The position numbers and the translations under genes are program-made. The notes beneath the pieces were generated by a model. It did no database searches. It saw nothing but the letters and a program-made list of their open reading frames with translations, and was not told where the DNA came from. Below, in pieces: positions 44,065-54,496 of a stretch of 64,000 bases of DNA. Numbering within the stretch: the first letter of the stretch is position 1; every line of letters begins with the position of its first letter. Origin of the DNA: Strigamia acuminata (Eukaryota; Arthropoda; Chilopoda; Geophilomorpha; Linotaeniidae); the NCBI GenBank assembly GCA_949358305.1, contig OX442314.1, positions 49,484,581 to 49,548,580 of the forward strand, read 5' to 3'.

Positions 44065-44690
44065 TTGAATGCACCTAGTGTATTTTTGTGCTAAAAATTC
44101 GACAAAATCAAGTAAGTGCTTGAAAATTGTATTTTAAAGGAATTAAAGTTGTTGTTTTATTGCTTTTTTTTTCCTAAAATTGAGTGGGTTTTGTCTAAAA
44201 TTGATTTTTTGGCTTAAAATTAAATGTGTTTTGTCTAAAATTGGAATTTTTGGCCTACAAACACGGCTTGGTGTTTGATTTGAAGTCTCAAGTGGATTTT
44301 CACCGATTGCGAGGAAAATCATTGCTACATTTGTAAAATTATCGGTGTTTATGCTCAATTTTTGTGTCTATAAATTAGAATTATTATTTTTTCTTGCTTT
44401 TTAAAGAGGGAGACGAAGAAGTGTCCGGTTATCCCCAATGATTCGACTATTCGAGATGCAAACGAATGTTTCTGCGTGGCTAATGTGAATAAATTGTACA
44501 TTGGCATTTACTGCGTCGATTCGAGAATAATAAAGTAGATTACAATATTGACGGAAATTAAAAATTTATTTTGAGCGTATGACATGATTTTCTATGTGTT
44601 GAAAATTTTAAGAAATAGCGATTGAGCACAAAAATTTAAATATATAAAAATAAAGAAAAAGAAGAAATAAAACTATTTACACATTATCGT

Positions 44691-45876
44691 TGAGCAATTG
44701 AAATTGTTAAAACTGTGAGTGGCGGTCGGTCGCTTCAAGGCCAGGGGAGGACCATGGGGCGTTTGGACACCATTCACGATTAAGTACAACACAGAGAACC
44801 AATCGATTTGGTAAACCCGCTTTAATTATAAACGCTCACATGCAGAAATTTCTCGAAATGAAACCAGCGAAGAATGCGGATGACATTGTTGCCTTGCGTG
44901 AACTTTATGACTTTTGTCGGCCATGGCGAGTCTCAGACAAGTCAACGAGACTCAACGATAGTCGGCGGTGAGCGAGTTTTTCTCGAGCGTTATCCGAGAT
45001 TTGTACAGTGCGTGAGTACAGTGAGCTTCATCAGTGAGTAGCATCTCTAATCACAAAACGTTAACACAATCAATACCTGATGTTATTCGAAGTAGTGAAG
45101 TTGTGTTCTTGTGTTTGTGATGATTCTTTGAGACTGAGTGAAAACCGCCAAAATTTTGGTTTATATACAATCTCTGGTCCTGCGCAAATGTGCGTGGAAA
45201 CTTAATTTTGGTGCAACAAATTCCTTTGTTGCGCCAAAACCGTTTATAGTTTGCACCATATCCTGGCCGAAAAAGGGGGTGAAGTGTGTCTAGGCACACT
45301 TCAGTTCTGCGCACTAAATGTGCGCCGTGAGCTTAACTTGGTGCAGAAGTGTGGCAATCCTGCACCTGCAGGCTTGGCACACTTCGGATCAAGGAGATGT
45401 TCGGATCTGCGCAGTAAAGCTGCGCAATTAGTTCGGTTTGGTGCAACAAAGGACTTGTTGCACCAAAACAGTTAATTAACGGCTTTACCCCAGCCAAAGT
45501 GGGGTGAAATATGCTCGGGGAGTTCTCCTTTTATGTAACTTGGTACTTGGTAACTTGGTAACTTAATTGATAGCAAAACGATGTAACGCGATCTAGATAA
45601 CAATGGACATTATATAGAAAGAACGGAATGTAAATAACAAAAAACCAGAACTCTAAAATATATCAAGATTAACGAAAACTTGTTACAATATTGATATTAA
45701 ATGTATGCGAGTGAATTACCGTGTCTACTGAAATAACCACAACTACAGTGAAATTGATCGATTGAAGTTTATCAAAATACACAACAAGTTTATGAACCAA
45801 AATAAAATAAAAATATACAATTTCTTAAGTCTTTTTTATTTATTAAAAAACATAAAAAGCACTTCAGGGTCACCAC
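44691..45876. other. Unpaired spacer between left arm and central palindrome
   Basis: This DNA has no match on the right side. It has no supported gene. It contains the hairpin cluster listed next and AT-rich sequence to 45870. Confidence 0.5.
45170..45505 (+). repeat. Dense cluster of hairpins (TTGGTGCAACAA family)
   Basis: Stems are seen at 45206-45239 (TTTTGGTGCAACAAA with its inverse, one mismatch), 45281-45302 (GAAGTGTG/CACACTTC), 45346-45385 (same stem, longer loop), 45438-45466 (a perfect 12-bp TTGGTGCAACAA stem with a 5-nt loop) and 45488-45504 (CCCC/GGGG). Short TGCGCA-type stems lie between them. The units look like three diverged copies of one block. Confidence 0.65.
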
Positions 45877-46900
45877 AGAATGCAGTCTGACAGTAGCAGT
45901 CTACGGAAACTTTTAAATTCCACATTTGGTGTGTGCATTCTGAATTCTGAACAAATTAAAACGAAATATGTTTGCGCTGCTGTCAAGTTCTTAAGGGGCT
46001 GCGTTCTTTCAATTAATCGTTGACCAATCACAGCATACTGGACAACAAACGTCAGTCCAACGCAGTCACACACAGGGTACGTCAGTCCAACGTAGTCACA
46101 CACAGGGTACGTCAGTCCAACGTTGTCAAACACAGGGTACATAAACCGCCAAAAGCACATTCTATTTGTAGCTTCCCAAACACAACGTAAAAAGTGTCCG
46201 TGCAACTGGAAACGAAACGAAACGAAACAATTGCGAAAACGGAAACAGAAATGCAAATTGAAAAGAAAGCAAAGCAAAGCATTCGGCATGACTACCGCGA
46301 AACTTAGCATGGTCGCTTTCACCGACTGAAATCATGCCTCGCGTACCCAACACAAATTCCGCCAAAACCACTCCATGAAAACTTTCAAGAAAATCCCGCG
46401 CCGCTCGGACCGGGGATCTGCGGTTGCGGTTCCGGCCAGTCCGAGCGGCGCGGGGTTTTCTTGGAAGTTTTCATGGAGTGTTTTTGGCGGAACTTGTGTT
46501 GGGTACGCGAGGCTTGATTTCAGTCGGTGAAAGCGACCATGTTAAGTTTCGCGGTAGTCATATCGAATGCTTTGCTTTCTTTTCAATTTGCGTCTCTGAT
46601 TTTTCGACGCTTTCACGCTTTCGTGTCCAGTTGCACGGACACTTTTTACGTTGTGTTTGGGAAGCTACGAATAGAATGTGCTTTTAGAACTCTTGTAGCG
46701 GTTTATGTACCCTGCGTTTGACAACGTTTGTTTGTCTAGTATGGTGTGATTGGTCAACGATTAATTGAAAGAACGCAGCCCCTTAAGAACTTGACAGCCG
46801 CGCAAACATGTTTCGTTTTAATTTGATGAGAATTCAGAATGCACACGCCAAATGTGGAATTTAAAAGTTTCCGTTGACTGCTACTCTAAGACTGCATTCT
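45877..46900. repeat. Central palindrome: two head-on truncated cenH3 5' ends
   Basis: Sequence from agaatgcagtctgac at 45877 is matched inverted up to 46900. Moving inward, each arm carries an upstream region, the GTCACACACAGGG promoter words, a TACATAA box, a leader about 170 bp longer than that of the full genes, and the first dozen or so codons of the cenH3-like gene (MKTF in the left arm, starting near 46375). The arms meet at about 46412-46437. Neither copy can make a histone. Confidence 0.8.
46050..46139 (+). repeat. 30-bp promoter motif triplicated
   Basis: Three consecutive 30-bp units read CGTCAGTCCAACGNNGTCA followed by CACACAGGGTA, with changes only at two or three positions. Each corresponds to the segment between the ACGTCGGTCCAACG word and the TATA box of the full cenH3 promoters. 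Only the left arm of the central palindrome has three. Confidence 0.85.
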
Positions 46901-47424
46901 TACATGTATTCTATACATTCTTACATTTACATTGACAAGAGCTTGCAATCTGACTAATTGAACCTCCTCTTTAAATTTCCGTGTCTGATTTTTCTACGCT
47001 TTCACAAATTTGTCGGGCCGAACAACGCCTGATATAGTTTTATTTCTTCTTTTTCTTTATTTTTATATAGGTATTTACATTTTTGTGCTCAATCGCTATT
47101 TTTTTAAGTTTTCAACACATAGAAAATTATGTCATTTTATGGTTACGCTCAAAATAAATTTTTACTTCCCGTCAATATTGTAATCCGCTAAATTATTATT
47201 CTCGAATCGACGCACTAATACAGAAATATGTTTGCATGCACCGAATATCTTGAGTGGTGAATAATTCGAGTGGTGAAAAAATCAAATTGTTGTGTTTACA
47301 TGTTTACACTAATACTATGTTTACATGCAGGAAATAATTCGTGATCACTTTCGGTTTTCGACCAATGGGGAAACACATTAAAACAATTTATTCGTGCATA
47401 TTAATTCAATTTACAACTTCATAA

Positions 47425-47456
<32 letters not shown>

Positions 47457-47464
47457 TAATAATT
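47425..47464 (+). repeat. (AAT)n microsatellite
   Basis: About twelve ATA/TAA units with one interruption, present only in the right arm. Confidence 0.9.
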
Positions 47465-47778
47465 CTAATTTATAGACACAAAAATTGAGCATAAACACCG
47501 ATAATTTTACAAATGTAGCAATGATTTTCCTCGCAATCGGTGAAAATCCACTTGAGACTTCAAATCAAACACCAAGCCGTGTTTGTAGGCCAAAAATTCC
47601 AATTTTAGACAAAACACATTTAATTTTAAGCCAAAAAATCAATTTTAGACAAAACCCACTCAATTTTAGGAAAAAAAAAGCAATAAAACAACAAATTCAA
47701 TTCCTTTAAAATACAATTTTAAAGCACTTACTTGATTTTGTCAAACTTTTAGCACAAAAATACACTAGGTGCATTCAA

Positions 47779-47902
47779 AAACTCTAAAACGCCTCTAAAA
47801 CTCGTTTTGTGTTTGTACGTGTGACGTCATTCCCATGTTATTCAATGGGAATGACGGTACATTTACAAACACGAAACGAGTTTTAGAAGCGTTTTAGAGT
47901 TT
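47779..47902. mobile_element. 124-bp hairpin MITE in the right arm
   Basis: Inverted counterpart of 43941-44064, with the same ends and a few substitutions. Confidence 0.8.
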
Positions 47903-47969
47903 GAAACCTAATTTCGGAGAATACTTGTTTAATATTAAAAACCACAAAACAAAACAAAACCTTTCAAAT

Positions 47970-48554
47970 TTACTCCAACCCCCTAAGTCTCTTGACCAGT
48001 CTCAAATCGCTGGGAAAAAGCGTTTTGCGCTTGGCGTGAATCGCGCACAAATTCCCATCCTCCAAAAACTGCACCAAGAAGGCTTCGCACGCCTCCTGCA
48101 GCGCTTCCAAAGCCCGCACTTTCCACCGGAAAGTCTGGTTCGACGACTCTCTGCAGATCTCGCGCACCACTCGAGAAAAAGGCAACTTCCGAATCAACAA
48201 TTCGCTCGAATTTTGATACTTGCGTATCTCCCGCTCCGCTTTTGTGTCCGGTTGGAAACGGCGACGGCCGGGAACGACAGCGGCGCGGGATGCAAGAAGC
48301 GCATTACACGAAGCGCTGTCGGTTCTGCTCCGGTTTTTCGATACCCAAGTGTTATCCTCGTCCGACGCTTGCCGGGACGAGCTTGGGTCGCTCGATTTAC
48401 TCGATTCCTGGGCGGCGGACTTGTACGACTTGGTGGAGCATCGGCTGTCATCGGTGGGCGGCGGGAGTAGCATTTGGGGATGCGGCTGAGGATAGTCGGG
48501 GATCTGCGGTTGCGGCCGGTCCGAGCGGCGCGGGGTTTTATTTTTAGTTTTCAT
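47970..48554 (-). CDS. CENP-A-like centromeric histone H3 variant (right copy), 194 aa
   Basis: The ATG is at 48552-48554, matching the left copy. Three extra residues in the tail (around [13 protein letters not shown]) make the protein 194 aa. The histone fold is nearly the same as the left copy, with Trp in loop 1, TLFP and RGLE kept. Most differences fall in the tail and around the [16 protein letters not shown] segment before alpha-N. Both copies have intact frames, so both may be functional. The gene faces the left copy across the palindrome. TTATATA at 48637-48643 and CCAAT at 48701-48705 (complement) form its promoter. Confidence 0.8.
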   Translation of the reverse strand: MKTKNKTPRRSDRPQPQIPDYPQPHPQMLLPPPTDDSRCSTKSYKSAAQESSKSSDPSSSRQASDEDNTWVSKNRSRTDSASCNALLASRAAVVPGRRRFQPDTKAEREIRKYQNSSELLIRKLPFSRVVREICRESSNQTFRWKVRALEALQEACEAFLVQFLEDGNLCAIHAKRKTLFPSDLRLVKRLRGLE

Positions 48555-48636
48555 GGAGTGTTTTTGGCGGCGCTTGTGTTGGGTACGCGAGGCAGTCGGT
48601 GAAAGCCAGAATGTGCTTTTGGACTCTTCTGGCGGT

Positions 48637-48774
48637 TTATATACCCTGTGTTTGACAACGTTGGACCGACGTATGACCATTACATGAATGGTCAGCTCCT
48701 ATTGGCTGTAACCACAGAACGTTTACCGGACGTATCAAAATGCGCGTGTTACGTCCGAACGCCCTCTGGCGACG
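48637..48774 (-). promoter_or_regulatory. TATA/CCAAT promoter of the right cenH3-like gene
   Basis: On the minus strand the TATA box is at 48637-48643 and CCAAT at 48701-48705. An ACGTCC word and ACGCCCTCTGGCGACG at 48759-48774 lie upstream. The latter matches the words upstream of 1349-2062 and 3753-4262. The left arm has lost this distal part. Confidence 0.65.
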
Positions 48775-48896
48775 TGTTGTCGCCCGTCTTTACAACCGAC
48801 CCAAGTCGGCGACCGAATGGCGGAAGCCGTGTCCTATTTTGCGATGTAATGCAACTTTTGAATTTCGAATAAAAAATGTTGAAATGTTGAAAAATT

Positions 48897-49388
48897 TTAT
48901 TCAAGTTTTTCTCGTTTCCGCAACGGTTCTGTTTCATCCTTCTCCAGTGGCTTTTCGTGTACCGATTTAATCGCCCGACTTAGCTTGTTTCTGAACGTAT
49001 TTATGGTGTTGCATAGTAGGACTCTACGATGTAAGTTGGCGGTGCTTTGCAGTTTATTACAACCTTGGATTAGCAATCGTTTTGCAGTCAGGATTTTCCT
49101 GCCGGGCTTGGCAACGGCGGGTGACGCCGGTATGTTGAATTCAACTTTACATTTCGTTTGTTTTTCTCTTTGGATTCGACGGTTTCTTCGTTTATGCTTT
49201 TTCAAATGGATTCTGCAACGATATTTCGTTCGCTCCGCCGCTGCTAGTGTGTTAACGACGAAGAGACACCGACTTAAATGCACGCGTGATTCTAGCAATC
49301 GAAGATTTTCGAGTTTGGATTTACTAAGTGTTACAATTCGATCTGAAAGACGTGTTTCCTTTTTGTAATAACGAGCAAGTGCGTTCAT
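48897..49388 (-). CDS. SERTA-like protein, truncated copy, 163 aa
   Basis: The ATG at 49386-49388 corresponds to the left-arm gene at 42271. The SERTA-like segment and the basic stretch are conserved (RLSDRIVTLSKSKLENL, then LSRCLFVVNTLAAAERT). A short in-frame insertion adds RVLLC near residue 130. The frame ends at RKREKLE, losing about 45 C-terminal residues including the hydrophobic anchor. An AATAAA on the gene strand lies just past the stop, so the short form may be a stable soluble protein rather than debris. Confidence 0.45.
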   Translation of the reverse strand: MNALARYYKKETRLSDRIVTLSKSKLENLRLLESRVHLSRCLFVVNTLAAAERTKYRCRIHLKKHKRRNRRIQREKQTKCKVEFNIPASPAVAKPGRKILTAKRLLIQGCNKLQSTANLHRRVLLCNTINTFRNKLSRAIKSVHEKPLEKDETEPLRKREKLE

Positions 49389-49911
49389 TCTGGTGGGAAA
49401 GCGGGAAACACGATCGTTGAATTTGTCTTTGACACAAGGGTATCCATTTTTATACTACTTAATCTCGTCACGTCACCCGAACATGCGATATACGTCGTAA
49501 GAACGTGTTTTGACATTTTTGCCACGATGCGCACAGCCGCATGTTTGTGTTCGGTATTCCATCTGGGCTTGTTTTTTCTCGGTTCGATGGTTTTCGCAAT
49601 TTCCATTTTTTTCGATCTATTGACGGAAGAATTTTATTTTTACATTACCAAGGAACTCGATTAAGGTTGGATTTTGGTCCGATGATTAGATTTTTAATCG
49701 ATCGAATATGTGTTTTTCACGTTCCATTTCTGTTTGCCGATCTCCTTTTCGATTGCAAAATTACTTATTTGCTTTTCTCTTGGTTTAACATACAATCCAG
49801 TCTGGGCATTTGTGTATTTAATTAATTCCTGAGTACTATTTATGAAATAAGGAACGGGCTCTTAAGATTGCATTAGCTTAGCTTCCAAATAGGTTTAGGG
49901 TGTGGTGACCC

Positions 49912-50042
49912 TGCGGGTGGTCGCCCCTCCAGTGGGCGCCATCCGCATGAGTCACTAGGAAAGGTCAGTTCCCTCGCGTTGGCTCCGCCTTCCCCCCCTG
50001 GGAAGCTCGTGCCCCGAGGGGGTGAGGTGATGCGTGGAACTT
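49912..50042. other. GC-rich segment at the junction of palindrome and Gypsy fragment
   Basis: The sequence (gtggtgaccctgcgggtggt and onward) resembles neither the palindrome nor the Gypsy pol. It may be part of another retroelement. No gene was seen. Confidence 0.4.
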
Positions 50043-52000
50043 GCCTTCCTAGACTATCGAATCGGAGTTGAAGGGATCGCCATTGATCCCGAAAAAGTAC
50101 AAGCAATAAATGGATTCCCGGCACCCGAAGATATAAAGGGAGTCCAGAGATTCATGGGGATGATTAATTTTTTCGGCAGGCTGCTCCCCAATTTGGCAGA
50201 AGTAGCCGCGCCCGTAACGGACCTCCTGCGAACCGACCGCGAGTTCGCGTGGACGGCCGAATGCGAGGCCGCCTTCAGCGCCATAAAACAAATGCTGGCC
50301 GACGTCGACAAAATGCCGTTACCCGATCTAAACCGACCGTTCGTACTGCATACCGACGCCAGCCGGGTTGGCCTGGGAGCAGCCCTCTTGCAAAAACACA
50401 CGTACAACGGAGTGGAGCAAGAAGTACCCTGTATGTTCATAAGTAGAAAAATACAGGGAGCCGAGAAAAACTACACGGCTACAGAACTGGAGTGCTTAGC
50501 CGTAATATGGGCTGTTCGGAAATTTCGTGACTACCTAGAGTATACGAATTTCGAGGTGCAGACCGATCATCAGGCATTAAGTTGGTTGATGAAGTTAAAA
50601 GAACCATCCGGCAGACTCGCCAGATGGCAACTCGAACTCATGGCGTGCGACATAACAATAACATATCGCCCCGGAAAATTCAATCAGGTAGCCGACGCTT
50701 TATCGCGAGCCCCGGCGTCCGACCCCCATGGTCCGGACGACGACGGCGAAGACGATTCGCGTCTACTATATTGCCCGACGCCCAGACGGATTTGGCGCCT
50801 CCGTAAAGCGAACGAATTGCCCGTGATGGAGCCCGCTGATAAGACTTTTTGTGGTTTCTGGACTCGGACGTACCAGCCAGCTGGAACAACCGACACAACC
50901 ACGGAAACAAAACCTCCGGTCGTCCCAGAGGCCCCACAAACTCTGCTGCGAGCCTTCACGGCCACAATAGAAAAGAAAACGCAATACGCGCCGCCAACAA
51001 GACTCGAGTTCATCGAACATCAGGCGACCGACGCCAAATGTCAGATAATGACTCGATTCCTAGAAAAGGGGGAATATCCGGTCGACATGACGAATCCGCA
51101 TCGCAGAAAGCAATTTGCCAAGGAAGCCACCAGCTACCTGATAGACGACGGGTTGCTGCTCAAATACCACCCGACGTTTCAGGACGACCTTAGCGGAGCG
51201 GGAAACGCGATAAAAGTGGTGGTGCCTGTCTCGCTACACACCCGATTGCTGTGGCTGATGCACGGGCACCCACTCGCTAGCCACGCCGGCATAGCAAGAA
51301 CATTGTACCGCGTGAAGCAGATATTTTTTTGGCCTGGAGCCCGCCAGAAAATAACGAAATTTATTCGTCACTGCTCCCGGTGCCAAGCATGTCGACCTCG
51401 CGACAAAGTGGCCAGAAACGCAATGTCTCTCGGCCCCTATGCTCCCTTTGACTGTTGGAGTGTTGACTTGATGGGCCCCAAGCCCACAACAAGCAACCGC
51501 AACATGTATATACTTGTAATTATGGACGTAGCGACCCGTTGGCCCGAGTTGTACGCCCTCGCGAAGCCCTCGGCGGAAAATATCGCCGAGTGTCTTTACG
51601 ACGTGGCGTTGCGATTTGGGTTTCCTCGGAAGCTCATTTCCGATAACGGGCCCCAATTCAGGTCCAAAATATACAAGGAGTTCTGCAAGAAATTTAAGAT
51701 GGAGATTTCAAACACCTCCACTTATAATCCTCAAACGAACCCCGTGGAAAGGCTAAACAAAGACGTGAAATACGCTTTGACGGTGTTCACCGACGTACAC
51801 AATCGGTGGGATGAGTATCTACGTGAGATAGCGTTCAGCATTCGCTCCACCGTATCACGAACACGCGACTTCTCACCGGCGTTTCTTAATTTCGCTCGCG
51901 AACTAAGAATGCCGTGGGACCCACGAGTTGCGGAGGCAGTGAATGTACTGGACCCCGCTAACCCACACGAGTACGTATGTCGTTTGGAACAGACAATTTC
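50043..52000 (+). pseudogene. pol: Ty3/Gypsy pol, 5'-truncated, cut at 3' end by an LTR
   Basis: The frame enters pol after the RT catalytic core (the first recognisable text is RIGVEGIAIDPEKVQAI). It continues through the RT thumb and RNase H (LHTDASRVGLGAALL, ATELECLAVIWAV, QTDHQALSWL, VADALSRAP) and an HHCC zinc module (LMHGHPLASHAG, then CSRCQACRP). The integrase core D, D, E lie in SVDLMGPKPTTSNRN, ISDNGPQF and PVERLNKDV. The last authentic codons are just before 52001, where an unrelated LTR begins; the final residues of the open frame come from that LTR. Gag, protease and the RT core are missing. Confidence 0.9.
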
Positions 52001-53902
52001 TGTGACGGTGACGACCACAACTCCCATTTAACAATGGTACCGGGAAGAGATCGCAATAAATAAACAGTGAATACAATACGAGATAAATACAAGACAGTTT
52101 ATTGTTGGCAAACAATATGGATGAGCTAAATTATACATAGGACTAATGCCGACATTTGGCAAGTTAAATCAGCTATTAAACTATACAAAGAATTGGCCAA
52201 CTGGCCCTAGAATAATATCACTACGGGTCTGGAATATGGGAGCGGTTTCCCCATCGCTCGACCTGATTATAGATGTCATCTTAAGCCGGATGGCTGTGTC
52301 CTGGAGTCCGATACGGCTTCGCTGGTTTCCTTGGTTCGCTGTGTAAACTATCGCACGTCGATAAATCGAATGATCTGAGCATTGCGGTTGACTTTGTCTG
52401 CACCGCCACAACTTTGGGAGGATATTGGTGTAAGTAAATGTATTCATTTACTTATCAATATTCCACTTATGAATTATATTTAATTCATATCGTTGTGAAT
52501 TCTTATTTAGATATTTCGGGAATAAGTTGTCGTCAACTTATCGGTTATATTGAGTTCAATATGAGATTAAGTCTTCTGACTTGATTTTGGTCCAACTGGT
52601 TGTCGAGTTTAAGTTTTTCTGTTATAAATAAAATGAAGATTAAGCTTCCCGTCGCAACACACAATTGCCATCGATTAGAATATACGCCTTGCCATGCAGA
52701 ACGGTATCAAGCGTCCCCGGCGTCGCAGCACGGTCGTCCATCGAGTGGTTGACGGTACCACGTACACAGGGGTCGATAGCTCGCGGCTCCGCACAGCAGT
52801 TTTATCTCTCGCGGTACTAATAATAGACCGACTGCTTTGGCATCGAATACCATGAGAATCAGCTTGCCAAACACTTGGTGCTACTCGTGGTTACTGTAAA
52901 ACAGACTGCTTTGGCACCATCAGGTGAAGGAACCGATTCTCAACAATACCGATGCTACTCGTGGTAACGGAATACGTTCATACCGAAAAAGACAACTTGG
53001 TCCTGTCCGGAGGATACTGAATTGCACAACGGCGGGTTCTCCTTCGGCGTCGCAACCGTAAACTGTAACATTTATGCAACATAATGATCCCAGCACTTCG
53101 ACTTCAATTGCCGGCGGTGGCATGATTCTGTAGAATCATGCAACGGTTCTTTGCGAATAAATCAACAAAGAACCAAAAGGTTTTTTTACGTGAACAACGA
53201 ATCATATTTCTTAAGTAACAATACCAAACAGAAAATAATCAAACAGAGCTGCAGAATGGCCGGTTGTTTGGGTTTATATAACCTGACTGGATTAAGGATT
53301 AATCCAGTTATCCAATTGGAACATGGGTTCCACGAATCCCTCCAATCCCGTATCACCGGAAGTGGATACGGAGGAACAATGTGCTAATTCTCACCACAAC
53401 CGGAACTGGATACCCAGGACCGGAAATGGATCCACCAATCAGATCTATTGGTTGATCGATTGATCACCAAATGTCCTGTCCCGCAGAAAATGGAAGTTAC
53501 ATTGTATTTAACATCACAAGACATTAATATATCTTTATATTAATGTTCACAAAGCTTCGTTTCATTCTAGTAAATATAGTTTTATATTTATTTACATGTT
53601 TTATATTCATATCTTGAATTTGCCGCTAAATCGTAATCGCGCCATCTTGTGGCAACATTGCGCATTGACAAATGCGGTTTTAGCAGACGACTCTTCGTGA
53701 TTCGGCCGGAATCCTTTGATATCAAGTAGGAATGAGTGTTTATTCTTAATAAACGAACATCTTTGTATTTGAAACATCATAAATAACTTTATTCCAGACA
53801 TTTATCAGTTTTACACAGAATATCTTCGAGATATCATGATAATGGCGCAACAGCGCTTCTTTCTAAGAAAATAGGCATTTATAGCCATTGTAAACCGTCA
53901 CA
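52001..53902 (-). mobile_element. LTR (about 1.9 kb) of a second retroelement family, with adjacent polypurine tract
   Basis: It begins TGTGACGG and ends CCGTCACA and is related to the solo LTR at 8294-10060. On the minus strand AAGGGGGATG directly precedes its TGTGACGG end, so this is a 3' LTR of an element lying above 53903. Its outer end interrupts the Gypsy pol at 52000. No second LTR is in the window, so the target duplication cannot be checked. Confidence 0.75.
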
Positions 53903-54496
53903 CATCCCCCTTAATAACACAATTATATAAAATTTTATAGAGTTTTCGTTATTCTCCTAATTAGCATAAATGCTATTTTCGGACTTGATGTATCTTGGAG
54001 ATACCGTGACTTCCAATTTCGAATTTGAGCTTACATAAACTAACTTGAATTATCTAAGTTCTGATTTTCTGCCGAAATAATCTTTTCTAATAGCCTAAAT
54101 TCAAGTCCAGAATTTATTTCCAAGTCTTCTTTTTGAAGAAACTTTCGTCATACATAAAATCATCATTTGTGTTATCACAAAATATTTATTTCATATGCCT
54201 AGTCAGATGTATCGCTATAAATATACAATAAATAGCTTTTAGATGATAAGAGTTGACAATTAAGAAATCATAATTGTCCCCCTTAATTGTCATGACCGGA
54301 GTCACTTGGTATTCTTTGTACAATTGACTAATTTAATTAAACTAGTTGTCTTAATAATGTAGCATTACTTTTCAAAATTTTGTTAATTCTAACTTTTATA
54401 TTTTGTCCCCCTTTTCTTTAGAAGAGAGGTCATGATTTTTAGAAGAGGATTTTCTGTTTACACTATAATCGGGGAATCTTTGTGTATCATATCATG

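Larger units (their letters stand above)
41191..44690 (+). repeat. Left arm of the large inverted duplication
   Basis: Starting at cctaaacctattgggaagct, this arm matches the complement of 47037-49911 through two genes, a MITE and intergenic DNA. It keeps about 550 bp (about 41570-42135, holding the short SERTA-like gene) that the right arm lacks. Elsewhere the arms differ by scattered substitutions and indels, so the duplication is not brand new. Confidence 0.85.
47037..49911 (-). repeat. Right arm of the large inverted duplication
   Basis: This is the complement of 41191-44690, ending at cctatttggaagctaagcta-like sequence just before the truncated Gypsy DNA at 49912. It lacks the short SERTA-like gene, and its second SERTA-like gene is shortened. 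Confidence 0.85.

Noticed and set aside
44143-44358. A conserved 71-74 codon gene present in both palindrome arms (also 47485-47709)
   Set aside because: Conservation is explained by the duplication itself. The composition is low complexity (repeated ttttagacaaaac words), with no promoter or domain.
51995-52031. The natural C terminus of the 50043-52000 integrase
   Set aside because: The last residues are translated from the TGTGACGG end of an inserted LTR. The same bases occur at the border of the solo LTR at 8294.
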